From Streptomyces sp. NBC_00569 (lineage in GTDB: Bacteria > Actinomycetota > Actinomycetes > Streptomycetales > Streptomycetaceae), in assembly GCF_036345255.1 (NCBI RefSeq), contig NZ_CP107783.1:1426001-1490000 (forward strand): a DNA stretch of 64,000 nucleotides, read 5' to 3'. A program made the translations under genes and the position numbers. Numbering within the stretch: the stretch's first letter is position 1; the number at the start of each line of letters is the position of its first letter. The notes under the pieces are model-generated. The model was not told the DNA's origin. It saw nothing but the letters and a program-made list of their open reading frames with translations, and did not search any database. Positions 8,436-16,912 of the stretch are shown here, in pieces.

Positions 8436-8954
8436 ATGTTGCACGGGAGCAAGGAAGGCACATCGGGCGCCGGCGGCGGCGAACTGACGGTGCCGATGGC
8501 GTGGTTGTACGCCGAGTACATCGCCGATGAGCTGTTGCGCACCGGTGATCTGATGCCGCCCACGTCCTTCGAGTTCCGGGCCGGGCGCGACGCACTCGCA
8601 CTGACGATCTTCCTGTCGGACACGGACGGCGAGCTGTCCGGCATCCGGGTCGTGTCCCAGCTGGAGACCTGGCTGTCGCTGACGGCATACGACCAGCCGT
8701 GGCAGTACTGGGTACGGGAGCACATGGCGCGCCTGGCCGCGCAGGCACTCGATGAGAACAGACCTTCGCCGGACCTCGAACTGGCCGAGGCGGCGTGGCG
8801 GTGGCTGGAGGAGACGGAGCTCCTCGCGCCCGATCTGGACTCCGTGCCGGGCCGCGGACCGCTGCCCGGCGAAGAGTACGACGGGCCGCAGGTGTGGACA
8901 CCGGCGTGGCAACTGGGGCTGCCGCTGGGCCATCTGGCGATCCATCTGTTCTGA
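8436..8954 (+). CDS. Hypothetical protein
   Basis: A soluble, acidic 172-residue protein. The N-terminus is Gly-rich, followed by PMAWLYAEYIADELLRTGDL, a beta-rich middle (ALALTIFLSDTDGELSGIRV) and a Trp-rich helical part (YDQPWQYWVREHMARLAAQAL). The ATG at 8436 has GGAAGG seven bases upstream. I do not recognise the family. No membrane segment or catalytic motif is visible. It lies between the ECF sigma factor and the 3' end of the LytS-type kinase gene, on the opposite strand from the kinase, so there is no operon partner. Confidence 0.6.
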   Translation: MLHGSKEGTSGAGGGELTVPMAWLYAEYIADELLRTGDLMPPTSFEFRAGRDALALTIFLSDTDGELSGIRVVSQLETWLSLTAYDQPWQYWVREHMARLAAQALDENRPSPDLELAEAAWRWLEETELLAPDLDSVPGRGPLPGEEYDGPQVWTPAWQLGLPLGHLAIHLF

Positions 8955-8977
8955 GGCCCCTGGTGCCCCTGCGCCCG

Positions 8978-10177
8978 CTACTCGACCTCTACGCCTGAAG
9001 AGTGCACGCCCGCGCGGTACTTGGGGATCCGCACGGTGATCTTCATGCCCGCGCCGGTGCCGGTCTCGATGACGAGGCCGTAGTCGTCGCCGAACACCTG
9101 TCTGAGCCGCTCGTCGACGTTCGACAGGCCGATCCCGGTCGAGGTGCCGCCCTCGCCGCGCAGGATCGCGCGCAGCTCGCCCGGGTCCATGCCGACTCCG
9201 TCGTCCTCGATGACGACCTCCGCCTCCGCGCCCGCGTCCCGGGCGCCGATCGTGATGCGGCTGCGGGTGACGGCACCCTCCAGGCCGTGTTTCACGGCGT
9301 TCTCGACGAGGGGCTGGAGGCACAGGAAGGGCAGCGCCACCGGCAGGACCTCGGGCGCGATCTGGAGCGTGACCGAGAGCCGGTCGCCGAACCGGGCCCG
9401 GACCAGGGCCAGATACTGGTCGATGGAGTGCAACTCGTCGGCGAGCGTGGTGAAGTCGCCGTGGCGGCGGAACGAGTAGCGGATGAAGTCGGCGAACTCC
9501 AGGAGGAGTTCACGGGCCCGCTCGGGGTCGGTGCGGACGAACGAGGCGATGGCGGCGAGCGAGTTGAAGATGAAGTGCGGCGAGATCTGCGCGCGCAGCG
9601 CCTTGATCTCCGCTTCGATGAGCCGGGTGCGGGAGCGGTCGAGTTCGGCCAGCTCCAGCTGTACGGAGATCCACCGGGCGACCTCGTCGGCGGCCCGGGC
9701 CAGGACGGCCGACTCGCGGGGCGCATAGGCGACGAGGGCACCGAGCACCCGTCCGTCGGTGACGATCGGGGCGGCCACGGCCCAGCGCAGCGGGCAGTCG
9801 ACGGCGCCGCATCCGCAGCCGAACGCGGCGCTGCGCCCGGTGTCGAGCAGCCCTTCGAGATGCCCCATGACCTGCTTGCCGTGCTGGTCCCCCGCGCCGT
9901 CCCAGGCGAGGACGGCGGCGCGGTTGGTGAGGCAGAGGGCGTCGGTGCCGAGGAGCGTGCGCAGTCTGCGGGCCGATCGGCGCGCCGACTCCTCGGTGAG
10001 TCCGGCCCGCAGCGGCGGCGCGGCGAGCGAGGCGGTGTGCAGGGTGTCGAAGGTGGCGCGCTCCACCGGGGTGCCCACGTCGCTGCGGCCCCCGGGGTGC
10101 GCGGTGCGCCGGCCGAGGACGAAGCCTCCCGCGAGGAGGAGGGGGCACAGGGCGAGGAGCACGGCGGTGGCGGTCAC
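8978..10177 (-). CDS. LytS/YehU-type sensor histidine kinase
   Basis: A 399-residue kinase. An N-terminal transmembrane helix (about residues 3-22) leads to a GAF-like input region (about 50-180) that contains a cysteine cluster, FGCGCGAVDCPLR. The His_kinase domain follows with phospho-acceptor His in SPHFIFNSL (about residue 199), then the ATPase with VENAVKHG, DDGVGMD and GIGLSNV. It starts at GTG 10177, overlapping the symporter stop by four bases, so it is translationally coupled in the order DUF485-symporter-kinase. Kinases of this class act with LytTR regulators and in several bacteria sense or control pyruvate-like carboxylates. Confidence 0.9.
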   Translation of the reverse strand: MTATAVLLALCPLLLAGGFVLGRRTAHPGGRSDVGTPVERATFDTLHTASLAAPPLRAGLTEESARRSARRLRTLLGTDALCLTNRAAVLAWDGAGDQHGKQVMGHLEGLLDTGRSAAFGCGCGAVDCPLRWAVAAPIVTDGRVLGALVAYAPRESAVLARAADEVARWISVQLELAELDRSRTRLIEAEIKALRAQISPHFIFNSLAAIASFVRTDPERARELLLEFADFIRYSFRRHGDFTTLADELHSIDQYLALVRARFGDRLSVTLQIAPEVLPVALPFLCLQPLVENAVKHGLEGAVTRSRITIGARDAGAEAEVVIEDDGVGMDPGELRAILRGEGGTSTGIGLSNVDERLRQVFGDDYGLVIETGTGAGMKITVRIPKYRAGVHSSGVEVE

Positions 10178-11709
10178 GTCCGGGCTCCCGGCTCGCCCGT
10201 GGTGATCGTCCCGCGCGCGCTGAGGGACTCCGGCAGGTGCAGTCGCGTCATCGTGGCGCTGGTGTGCGGCGGTACGGAGTCCTGGGTGGCGAGCGACACG
10301 AGGATCATGGCGAGGAAGCCGACCGGCACCGACCACACGGCGGGCCAGGCGAGGAGCGTGTGCAGCCAGCCGCCTCGTGCGACGCCGGCGACGGTCAGGG
10401 TGACCGCGACGAGCGCGGAGCCGCCGCCGAGGAGCAGCCCGGCTCGCGCGCCGGGCGGGGTGAGCCGGCGCCACCAGATGCCGAGGACGAGCAGCGGGCA
10501 GAACGAGGACGCCGACACCGCGAACGCCATCCCTACGGCGTCCGCCACCGGCACCCCGTTGACCAGCAGCGCCCCGCCCAGCGGCACGGTCATCGCGAGG
10601 AGTGTCGCCAGGCGGAAGTGCCGTACTCCGCGGGCAGGCAGAACGTCCTGGCTGAGCACGCCGGCGACGGCCATCGTCAGGCCGGAGGCGGTCGACAGGA
10701 AGGCGGCGAAGGCGCCGCCCGCCACGAGCGCCCCGAGCAGGTCCCCGCCGAGCCCGCCGACGGCCCGCCCCGGCAGGAGGAGGACGGCGGCGTCGGCGTC
10801 CTGGGTGGCGCTCAGTTCGGGTGCGTACAGGCTGCCGAGCCAGCCGTAGACCGGTGGCAGGCAGTAGAAGAGCCCGATGAGGGCGAGCACGGCGACCGTG
10901 GTGCGGCGGGCCGCGCGGCCGTTCGGGCTCGTGTAGAAGCGGACGACGACGTGCGGCAGGCCCATCGTGCCGAGGAACGTGGCGACGATGAGGCCGTACG
11001 TCGCGTACAGCGGGTGGTCCGCGCGGCTGGTGGCGAGCGGCTGCCCGGAGCCCGCGCCGGACCAGGGCAGGCCGTCGGCGGACGGCGGGGCGCCGCCGTC
11101 GCCGTGCCAGGCGAGGACCAGGAAGAACGCGGGTACGAGCAGCGCGGTCAGCTTCAGCCAGTACTGGAAGGCCTGTACGAAGGTGATGGAGCGCATGCCG
11201 CCCGCGGCGACCGCGAGGACGACGACGGCCGCGACGAGCGCCCCGCCGAACCAGCGCGGCGCGCCCGTGAGGATCTGCAAGGTGAGCCCCGCGCCCTGGA
11301 GTTGGGGCACGAGGTAGAGCCAGCCCGCGCCGACGACGAGCATGCTGACGACCCTGCGGACGCTGCGGGACTCCAGGCGCCCCTCGGCGAAGTCGGGCAG
11401 CGTGTAGGCGCCGGAGCGGCGCAGCGGGGCCGCGACGAACACGAGCAGGACGAGGTATCCGGCGGTGTACCCGACGGGGTACCAGAGCATGTCGGGGCCG
11501 TGCACGAGCAGCAGTCCGGCGACGCCGAGGAAGGAGGCCGCGGACAGGTACTCGCCGCTGATCGCGGCGGCGTTGAGGCCGGGGCCCACGGTGCGTGAGG
11601 CGACGTAGAAGTCGGAGGTGGTGCGGGAGATGCGCAGGCCGAAACCGCCGATGAGGACCGTGGCCAGGACGACCACGGTCACGGCGGATATCGCGTATGC
11701 CTCGTTCAC
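10174..11709 (-). CDS. Sodium:solute symporter (monocarboxylate, ActP/MctC-like)
   Basis: A 511-residue SSS-family transporter with about 13 membrane helices. Recognisable blocks are SDFYVASRTVGPGLNAAAIS, GEYLSAASFLGVAGLL, GLPHVVVRFYTSPN and AAFLSTASGLTMAVAGVLSQD, which match the acetate/pyruvate symporter branch. The GTG at 11709 overlaps the DUF485 stop by four bases, and its own stop overlaps the kinase start. The DUF485-symporter pairing is the arrangement seen for mctC and actP, so the likely substrates are acetate, pyruvate or propionate. Confidence 0.88.
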   Translation of the reverse strand: MNEAYAISAVTVVVLATVLIGGFGLRISRTTSDFYVASRTVGPGLNAAAISGEYLSAASFLGVAGLLLVHGPDMLWYPVGYTAGYLVLLVFVAAPLRRSGAYTLPDFAEGRLESRSVRRVVSMLVVGAGWLYLVPQLQGAGLTLQILTGAPRWFGGALVAAVVVLAVAAGGMRSITFVQAFQYWLKLTALLVPAFFLVLAWHGDGGAPPSADGLPWSGAGSGQPLATSRADHPLYATYGLIVATFLGTMGLPHVVVRFYTSPNGRAARRTTVAVLALIGLFYCLPPVYGWLGSLYAPELSATQDADAAVLLLPGRAVGGLGGDLLGALVAGGAFAAFLSTASGLTMAVAGVLSQDVLPARGVRHFRLATLLAMTVPLGGALLVNGVPVADAVGMAFAVSASSFCPLLVLGIWWRRLTPPGARAGLLLGGGSALVAVTLTVAGVARGGWLHTLLAWPAVWSVPVGFLAMILVSLATQDSVPPHTSATMTRLHLPESLSARGTITTGEPGART

Positions 11710-12122
11710 GGCGCCCCGTGGCGGTCGCGGACGGCCCGGCCGTGCACAAGGCGTGCGAAGTCGCGTTCGTTGCGCTCGGCCCGGCGTACGTACCACCAGG
11801 CGATGAGGACGAGGACCGGGTAGCAGCCGAAGCCGAGGACGATCCAGACGACGGTGGTGTTGCGCAGGGCGCCGAAGAAGAGGGGCAGGGTCACCACGGG
11901 CAGGGCGAGGACGGCGAACGCGGTGAGTCCGGTACGGAGTTGGCTGCGCATCAGGGAGCGGACGTAGGCCGCGCCCAGCGTCGTCTGTTCGTCGATCTCC
12001 CACTGGGTGGGGTGGCCGGGAAGCCGGCGCACCGCGCGCGGCTCGCCGGTCACGACCTCGCGGCGGGGTGCGGGCTCAGCGCTGGCGGACACGGCCGGAG
12101 TGTAGGCGGGGGTGCGGGGCAA
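11706..12122 (-). CDS. DUF485 membrane protein
   Basis: A 138-residue protein with an N-terminal cytoplasmic tail, WEIDEQTTLGAAYVRSLMRSQ, and two membrane helices (about residues 65-88 and 95-115), the DUF485 pattern. DUF485 proteins are the small partners of ActP/MctC symporters; their exact role is not settled. The start may be TTG at 12122 or GTG at 12092; neither has a clear ribosome-binding site. It is the first gene of the three-gene operon ending in the LytS kinase. Confidence 0.8.
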   Translation of the reverse strand: MPRTPAYTPAVSASAEPAPRREVVTGEPRAVRRLPGHPTQWEIDEQTTLGAAYVRSLMRSQLRTGLTAFAVLALPVVTLPLFFGALRNTTVVWIVLGFGCYPVLVLIAWWYVRRAERNERDFARLVHGRAVRDRHGAP

Positions 12123-12167
12123 GCGGAAGGGGTCGACGGGTATCGGCCCAGGTCACGCGGTTTCCGG

Positions 12168-12917
12168 TCAGCCGCCCGCGCGCCGCATGAGCAGTTCGCG
12201 CACACGGCTCGCGTGGCGGCGGCTCACGGCGAGTTCGGCGTCGCCTATCCGCACGCTCATGCCTCCGCCGTCGAGGCGGAGTTCGTCGATGCGGTGCAGG
12301 GCGACGAGATGGCTGCGGTGGATCCGGACGAACCCGTACGGCTGCCAGCGCTCCTCCAGGGTGGTCAGCGGTATGCGCACGAGGTGGCTGGCGTCAGCGG
12401 TGTGCAGGCGCGCGTAGTCGCCCTGGGCCTCTGCGTACGCGATGTCGGCGACGGCCACGAGGCGGGTGACGCCGCCGAGTTCGACGGGGATCCGGTCGGC
12501 GGAGAGGTCCACTGCGGGCCTGGCGACGGCGGCCTGTTCGGCGACGCGCCGCACGGCCTCCGCGAGGCGCTCCCTGCGTACGGGCTTGAGGACGTAGTCG
12601 ACGGCCTTCAGGTCGAAGGCCTGCACAGCGAAGTCCTCGTGGGCGGTGACGAAGACGATCATCGGTGGTTTGGCGAACCCGCCGAGGAGCCGTGCCACGT
12701 CGAGGCCCGTGAGCCCGGCCATCTGGATGTCGAGGAAGAGCACGTCGATGGCGTTGGCGTCGTCGCCTCCCGCGTCCAGGGCGCGGCCGATGCGGCGCAG
12801 TGCCTCGTTCGCGTCGGTGGCGCCCTCGGCCGCGCGCACCCGCGGGTCGGCCCGCAACAGGTAGAGCAGCTCGGCGAGTGCGGGTTCCTCGTCGTCCACG
12901 GCCAGTACGCGCAGCAT
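12168..12917 (-). CDS. LytTR-family response regulator
   Basis: A 249-residue regulator. The receiver domain (about residues 1-125) has acidic DDEE at 8-11, phospho-acceptor Asp in VLFLDIQM, the conserved Thr-Ala in FVTAHED and Lys in YVLKPV. The C-terminal LytTR DNA-binding domain (about 145-245) includes IAYAEAQGDYARLHT and FVRIHRSHLVAL. It lies directly upstream of the DUF485-symporter-kinase operon on the same strand, so it is the cognate partner of the kinase and probably controls the symporter. The start is ATG at 12917. Confidence 0.9.
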   Translation of the reverse strand: MLRVLAVDDEEPALAELLYLLRADPRVRAAEGATDANEALRRIGRALDAGGDDANAIDVLFLDIQMAGLTGLDVARLLGGFAKPPMIVFVTAHEDFAVQAFDLKAVDYVLKPVRRERLAEAVRRVAEQAAVARPAVDLSADRIPVELGGVTRLVAVADIAYAEAQGDYARLHTADASHLVRIPLTTLEERWQPYGFVRIHRSHLVALHRIDELRLDGGGMSVRIGDAELAVSRRHASRVRELLMRRAGG

Positions 12918-13054
12918 GCGGCTGGAGTGTAGGTGCTTGTCCCTTGGTGGCCAATCCTGGTGGGACTTGAGTGATTCGGCGGCCGGTTGCGTACGGGAGG
13001 GCGAGCGGCAAACCGTCCGTTCAGAGGTCGGACACGTACGACGCGAGGAACGGC

Positions 13055-13705
13055 ATGAGGTCCCTGGATCGGCATCGCGACGTCGGCGCCTACGCGCTGG
13101 GCGTCCTCGACGAGGCGGACCGGTTCCGCTTCGAGGACCATCTCGGGGAGTGTCCCCGGTGCGTGGCGCGGGTCGGGGAGTTCGGTTCCACGACGGCGGC
13201 GCTGGCGCTGTACGCGCGGGCGACGCCGCCCGCCGTGGAGACCGTGGCCGAGGCCGGTCCCGTGCTCCTGGACGAGCTGGTGTCGCGGATGGAGCGGGTG
13301 CGCCGGGCGGGTCGCAGGCGGTGGCTGTGCGCGGTGGCGGCGGCGGTCGTGCTCGCCGTGGCGGGGCCGGGTGTCGTGGTCCTGGGCGGTTCCGGCGACG
13401 GAGCCGTGCGCCTGGACGCGCGGGACGCACGGACCGGGGTGTCGGCGTCGGTGACGGCGTCCGGCCGCGAGTGGGGTACCGCTGTGGGGATCGAGGTCCG
13501 TGACGCGCGCGGGCCCCGCGTGTGCGAGCTGGTGGCCGTCGGAAAGGACGGTTCACGGCAGACGGTGACGACCTGGGCCGCGCGGGCCCATGACACCGCG
13601 GCGACCACGACGCAGAGCGCGGTGGCGCTCCACCCTCAGGAGATCGCCCGCTTCGAGGTGCGGACCACGGACGGAACGCGCCTGGTGACCATCCCTATGG
13701 GCTGA
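13055..13705 (+). CDS. Membrane anti-sigma-like protein (zf-HC2)
   Basis: A 216-residue protein with an N-terminal zinc-binding anti-sigma motif, H-x3-C-x2-C in EDHLGECPRC, inside RHRDVGAYALGVLDEADRFR. A single membrane helix (about residues 90-112) and an extracytoplasmic domain of about 100 residues follow. The domain order is that of RskA/ZAS anti-sigma factors, which hold an ECF sigma factor at the membrane. No sigma gene is adjacent. The ATG at 13055 follows CGAGGAACGG; the frame is open upstream but not conserved. It is divergent from the LytTR regulator. Confidence 0.78.
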   Translation: MRSLDRHRDVGAYALGVLDEADRFRFEDHLGECPRCVARVGEFGSTTAALALYARATPPAVETVAEAGPVLLDELVSRMERVRRAGRRRWLCAVAAAVVLAVAGPGVVVLGGSGDGAVRLDARDARTGVSASVTASGREWGTAVGIEVRDARGPRVCELVAVGKDGSRQTVTTWAARAHDTAATTTQSAVALHPQEIARFEVRTTDGTRLVTIPMG

Positions 13706-13750
13706 ACACCCTTTCCTGGCAACCGACTTGGGCAGTGTCCCCAAGGGCGG

Positions 13751-14611
13751 TCACTTCAGGAGCTTCGACATCCTTCGGTCCGCGAGCGGCTTGCCGCCCG
13801 TCTGGCAGGTCGCGCAGTACTGGAGCGACGAGTCGTGGAAGGACACCTCACGGATCGTGTCGCCGCACACCGGGCACTTCTCGCCCGCTCTGCCGTGCAC
13901 CCGCAGCCCGCTCTTCTTCTCGGCCTTGAGCCGCCCGGCCGCGACGCCGCGGGAGCGCTCGACGGCCTCGGTCAGCGTGTCGCGCAGGGCCTTGTAGAGG
14001 ACGGACACGTCGTCGGCGGTCAGGCTCGACGCGAGCTTGAAGGGGGACATCCTCGCGGCGTGCAGGATCTCGTCGCTGTACGCGTTCCCGATGCCCGCGA
14101 TGAGGCTCTGGTCGCGCAGCGCCCCCTTGATCTGCCGCCGCTCGCCGTCCAGGAGGGCGGTGAAGCGCGCCTCGTCGAAGCCGTCGTCGAGCGGGTCGGG
14201 GCCGAGTCTCGCGATGCCGGGGACATCGGCCGGGTCGTGGACGACGTACACCGCGAGGCTCTTCTGGGTGCCCGCCTCGGTGAGGTCGAAGCCCTCCCCG
14301 TCCTCCAGGGCGACGCGCAGGGCGAGCGGTCCCCTGCCGGGGCGCGGCGGGCCGTCGGGGAGCCGGTCCTTCCAGTGGAGCCAGCCTGCGCGGGCGAGGT
14401 GCGTGACGAGGTGCAGCCCGTCCGCGTCGAGGTCGAGGAACTTGCCGTGCCGAGTCACGCCCGTGACCGTGCGGCCCTCCAGGGCGGCGGGCGGCGGGTC
14501 GTACGTCTTCAGGACGCTCACGGCGACGGGCAGCACGCGGACGATCTCGTGCCCCACCAGATGCTCGGTGAGGAAGTCCGTCAGCGCTTCGACCTCGGGT
14601 AGTTCCGGCAT
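13751..14611 (-). CDS. Fpg/Nei family DNA glycosylase
   Basis: A 286-residue base-excision repair enzyme. It begins MPELPEVEAL, giving the catalytic N-terminal proline (after Met removal) and Glu. The H2TH region is seen in QSLIAGIGNAYSDEILHAARM, and the C-terminal zinc finger has four cysteines (CPVCGD, then CATCQTGGK). The finger differs from classic Fpg CxxC-R-K endings, fitting the actinobacterial Nei-like branch. It removes oxidised bases and nicks the abasic site. It is monocistronic and convergent with the anti-sigma-like gene. Confidence 0.9.
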   Translation of the reverse strand: MPELPEVEALTDFLTEHLVGHEIVRVLPVAVSVLKTYDPPPAALEGRTVTGVTRHGKFLDLDADGLHLVTHLARAGWLHWKDRLPDGPPRPGRGPLALRVALEDGEGFDLTEAGTQKSLAVYVVHDPADVPGIARLGPDPLDDGFDEARFTALLDGERRQIKGALRDQSLIAGIGNAYSDEILHAARMSPFKLASSLTADDVSVLYKALRDTLTEAVERSRGVAAGRLKAEKKSGLRVHGRAGEKCPVCGDTIREVSFHDSSLQYCATCQTGGKPLADRRMSKLLK

Positions 14612-14669
14612 ACGTCCAGAGTGCCACCGGGCACCGACAGCGCCAGGTGAGCCGTCACCGCGCCTTGGG

Positions 14670-16766
14670 TCAGTCCCTGGCCGGCACCACGAACTCGCAC
14701 CACACGCACTTGCCGCTCCCCCGCGCCTCCACGCCCCACACGTCCGCGAGCCGGTCCACGAGGAGCAGGCCGCGCCCCGAGACGCCGTCCTCGCCCGCCT
14801 CGCGCCGGCGCGGGAGCGCGCTGGAGGTGTCCTCGACGTCCACGCGCAGTCTGCGGTCGGACGCGGTGATCACGCGGAGGGTGACGACGGCGGGGCCGTC
14901 GGTGTGCATCAGCGCGTTGGTGATCATCTCGTCGGCGACGAGCTCGATCTCGTCCGCCCGTCCGCCCGCGCCCCAGGCCCGGACGGCGGCCCTGATCATG
15001 TGCCGGGCCTCTCTGAGGGCCTCGGGGTCGTTCGGCGCGACGTGCTGCTGGAGGCGGCCGCCCGACTGGGGCTGGCCGATGCCGCGGCGGCGCAGCAGGA
15101 GCAGGGCGACGTCGTCGTCACCGCCGCGTTCGTCGACGCTCTCGCACAGCAGGTCGCCGAGGTCGCCGAGGTCGTGGGGGCCGGTGCCGACGAGGGTCGT
15201 CAGGGCCTGGAGTCCGTCGTCGAGGTCGGTGCCCGGCTGCTCGACGAGGCCGTCGGTGCACAGGAGCAGTGTCTGGCCCGGGTCGAGTTCGACGGTCCCG
15301 ACCGGGTATTCGAGCCGGCCGAACTCGGCGGAGAGGCCGAGGGGCAGGCCGCCGTCGACGGGCAGTCTGCGGCAGGTCCCGTCGGTGAGGCGCAGCAGCG
15401 GGTCCAGATGTCCGGCGCGCACGAGCTGGACGACCCCGGTCGACAGGTCGGCCTCCGCGTACAGGCAGGTCGCGAACCGCTCGGTGTCGAGTTCGTGGAG
15501 GAAGACGGAGGCGCGGGCCATGACGGTGGCGGGCGTGTGCCCCTCGGCGGCGTACGCGCGCAGCACGATGCGCAGCTGTCCCATGACGGCGGCGGCGTGG
15601 GTGTCGTGTCCCTGGACGTCGCCGATGACGGCGCCGACGCGTCCGCCGGGCAGCGGGATCACGTCGTACCAGTCGCCTCCGATGTCGCGGCCGAGGGCGG
15701 CCGAGCGGTAGCGGACGGCGATGTCGGCGCCGGAGACCGCGGGGATGGTGCGGGGCAGCATGGCCTGCTGGAGGCCCTGGGCGAGGTCCTTCTCCTGCTC
15801 GTAGAACATCGCGCGCTGGAGGCTCTGGGCGATGCTGCTGCCGAGGGCGACCAGGACGTTGCGCTCCTCTTCGGTGAAGCCCTGCTTGTCGGTGTAGAGC
15901 AGGCCGAGCGCGCCGATGGGGCGGGCCTGGGCGATGAGCGGCAGGTAGGCCGCGGCGGTGATCTCGAGCTGGGTGATGTGCGGCCACAGCAGCGGGTAGG
16001 ACCGGGCGAAGTCGTCGGGGGAATCGATGAAGCGGGGCGCGAGGGTGCGCACGACGTCGCCCATGGGGTACGGCTCGTCGATCCGCGTGACCTTGGTGCC
16101 GGGCACGAAGCTGCCCTCGGGGCCGTCGGCGACCAGGTGGATGCGGCCGGCCCTGACGAGGCCCATGACGAGGCTGGTGGCGCCGAGGTGCTGGAGGCCG
16201 TGGCTGTCCTTGAGGACGTCGATGACGTCCTGGACGGTGCGGGCGTGCGCGAGGGCGGCGGTGGTGCCCTGGACGACGCTGGTCTGGCGGCGGCGCAGGG
16301 CGTCCTGTTCTCGGCGGGCCGTGCTGTCGCTGAGTTCCTGGGTGGCGTCGCGGACGATGCCGATGATGCGGCGCGGGCGGCCGGCGTCGTCGCGCCTGAT
16401 GTAGCCCTGGGTGTGGGTCCAGCGCATCCTGCCGTCGCGGCATTTGATGCGGAAGTAGGCGCCGTAGTTCTCGTCGCTGCTCTTGAGGGCCGTGGAGACG
16501 ATTTCGTCGAGGCGGGTGGACTCGGTCGGGGGGACGCGGATGTCGAGCGACTCGGGACGCCCGTCGTACTCGTCCGGGCGTACGTCGAAGATGTCGTGGG
16601 CCTTGGCGTCCATGTGCATTTGGCCGGTGTCGAGGTCCCAGTCGAAGCTGCCGATGCCCAGGTGGTCCCCGAACTCGGCGAGGAAGCAGCAGGCGTCGCC
16701 CCCTGTCGCCCTGCCGCAGTGCGTGCAGTCGATCGGCTCCCCGCCCCCCGTGCCGGCGGCTTCCAT
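14670..16766 (-). CDS. SpoIIE-type PP2C phosphatase with PAS, GAF and ATPase domains
   Basis: A 698-residue signalling protein. An N-terminal CTHCGRATGGDACC segment is possibly metal-binding. A PAS domain follows (about residues 35-145, with the PAC-like WTHTQGYIRRDDAGRPRRII), then a GAF domain (about 165-325), a PPM/SpoIIE phosphatase (about 340-555, with GGDWYDVIPL, GDVQGHD and CTDGLVEQ), and a C-terminal RsbW-like ATPase (about 565-695, with ADEMITNALMH and GRGLLLVD). Such proteins combine anti-anti-sigma phosphatase and anti-sigma kinase functions and are abundant in Streptomyces. The ATG at 16766 lacks a clear ribosome-binding site. No partner gene is adjacent. Confidence 0.9.
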   Translation of the reverse strand: MEAAGTGGGEPIDCTHCGRATGGDACCFLAEFGDHLGIGSFDWDLDTGQMHMDAKAHDIFDVRPDEYDGRPESLDIRVPPTESTRLDEIVSTALKSSDENYGAYFRIKCRDGRMRWTHTQGYIRRDDAGRPRRIIGIVRDATQELSDSTARREQDALRRRQTSVVQGTTAALAHARTVQDVIDVLKDSHGLQHLGATSLVMGLVRAGRIHLVADGPEGSFVPGTKVTRIDEPYPMGDVVRTLAPRFIDSPDDFARSYPLLWPHITQLEITAAAYLPLIAQARPIGALGLLYTDKQGFTEEERNVLVALGSSIAQSLQRAMFYEQEKDLAQGLQQAMLPRTIPAVSGADIAVRYRSAALGRDIGGDWYDVIPLPGGRVGAVIGDVQGHDTHAAAVMGQLRIVLRAYAAEGHTPATVMARASVFLHELDTERFATCLYAEADLSTGVVQLVRAGHLDPLLRLTDGTCRRLPVDGGLPLGLSAEFGRLEYPVGTVELDPGQTLLLCTDGLVEQPGTDLDDGLQALTTLVGTGPHDLGDLGDLLCESVDERGGDDDVALLLLRRRGIGQPQSGGRLQQHVAPNDPEALREARHMIRAAVRAWGAGGRADEIELVADEMITNALMHTDGPAVVTLRVITASDRRLRVDVEDTSSALPRRREAGEDGVSGRGLLLVDRLADVWGVEARGSGKCVWCEFVVPARD

Positions 16767-16912
16767 GGGGCCACGCTAGGCGCAGCGCGAATCACTCGCA
16801 TGCGGGGCAGGGCGTACTCCGGACGGGCCCGGGCGGGCCCGGACGCACCCCGGAGCGCGCCGGTGGCCGTCGGTGCGGCGGCCGCCGGCGCGCTCCGCCG
16901 GGCCGGGGTCCG

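Noticed and set aside
8978..11749. A single 923-residue protein combining the symporter region and the kinase
   Set aside because: Its first 500 residues are an Arg/Pro-rich out-of-frame reading of the symporter gene; the kinase begins at GTG 10177.
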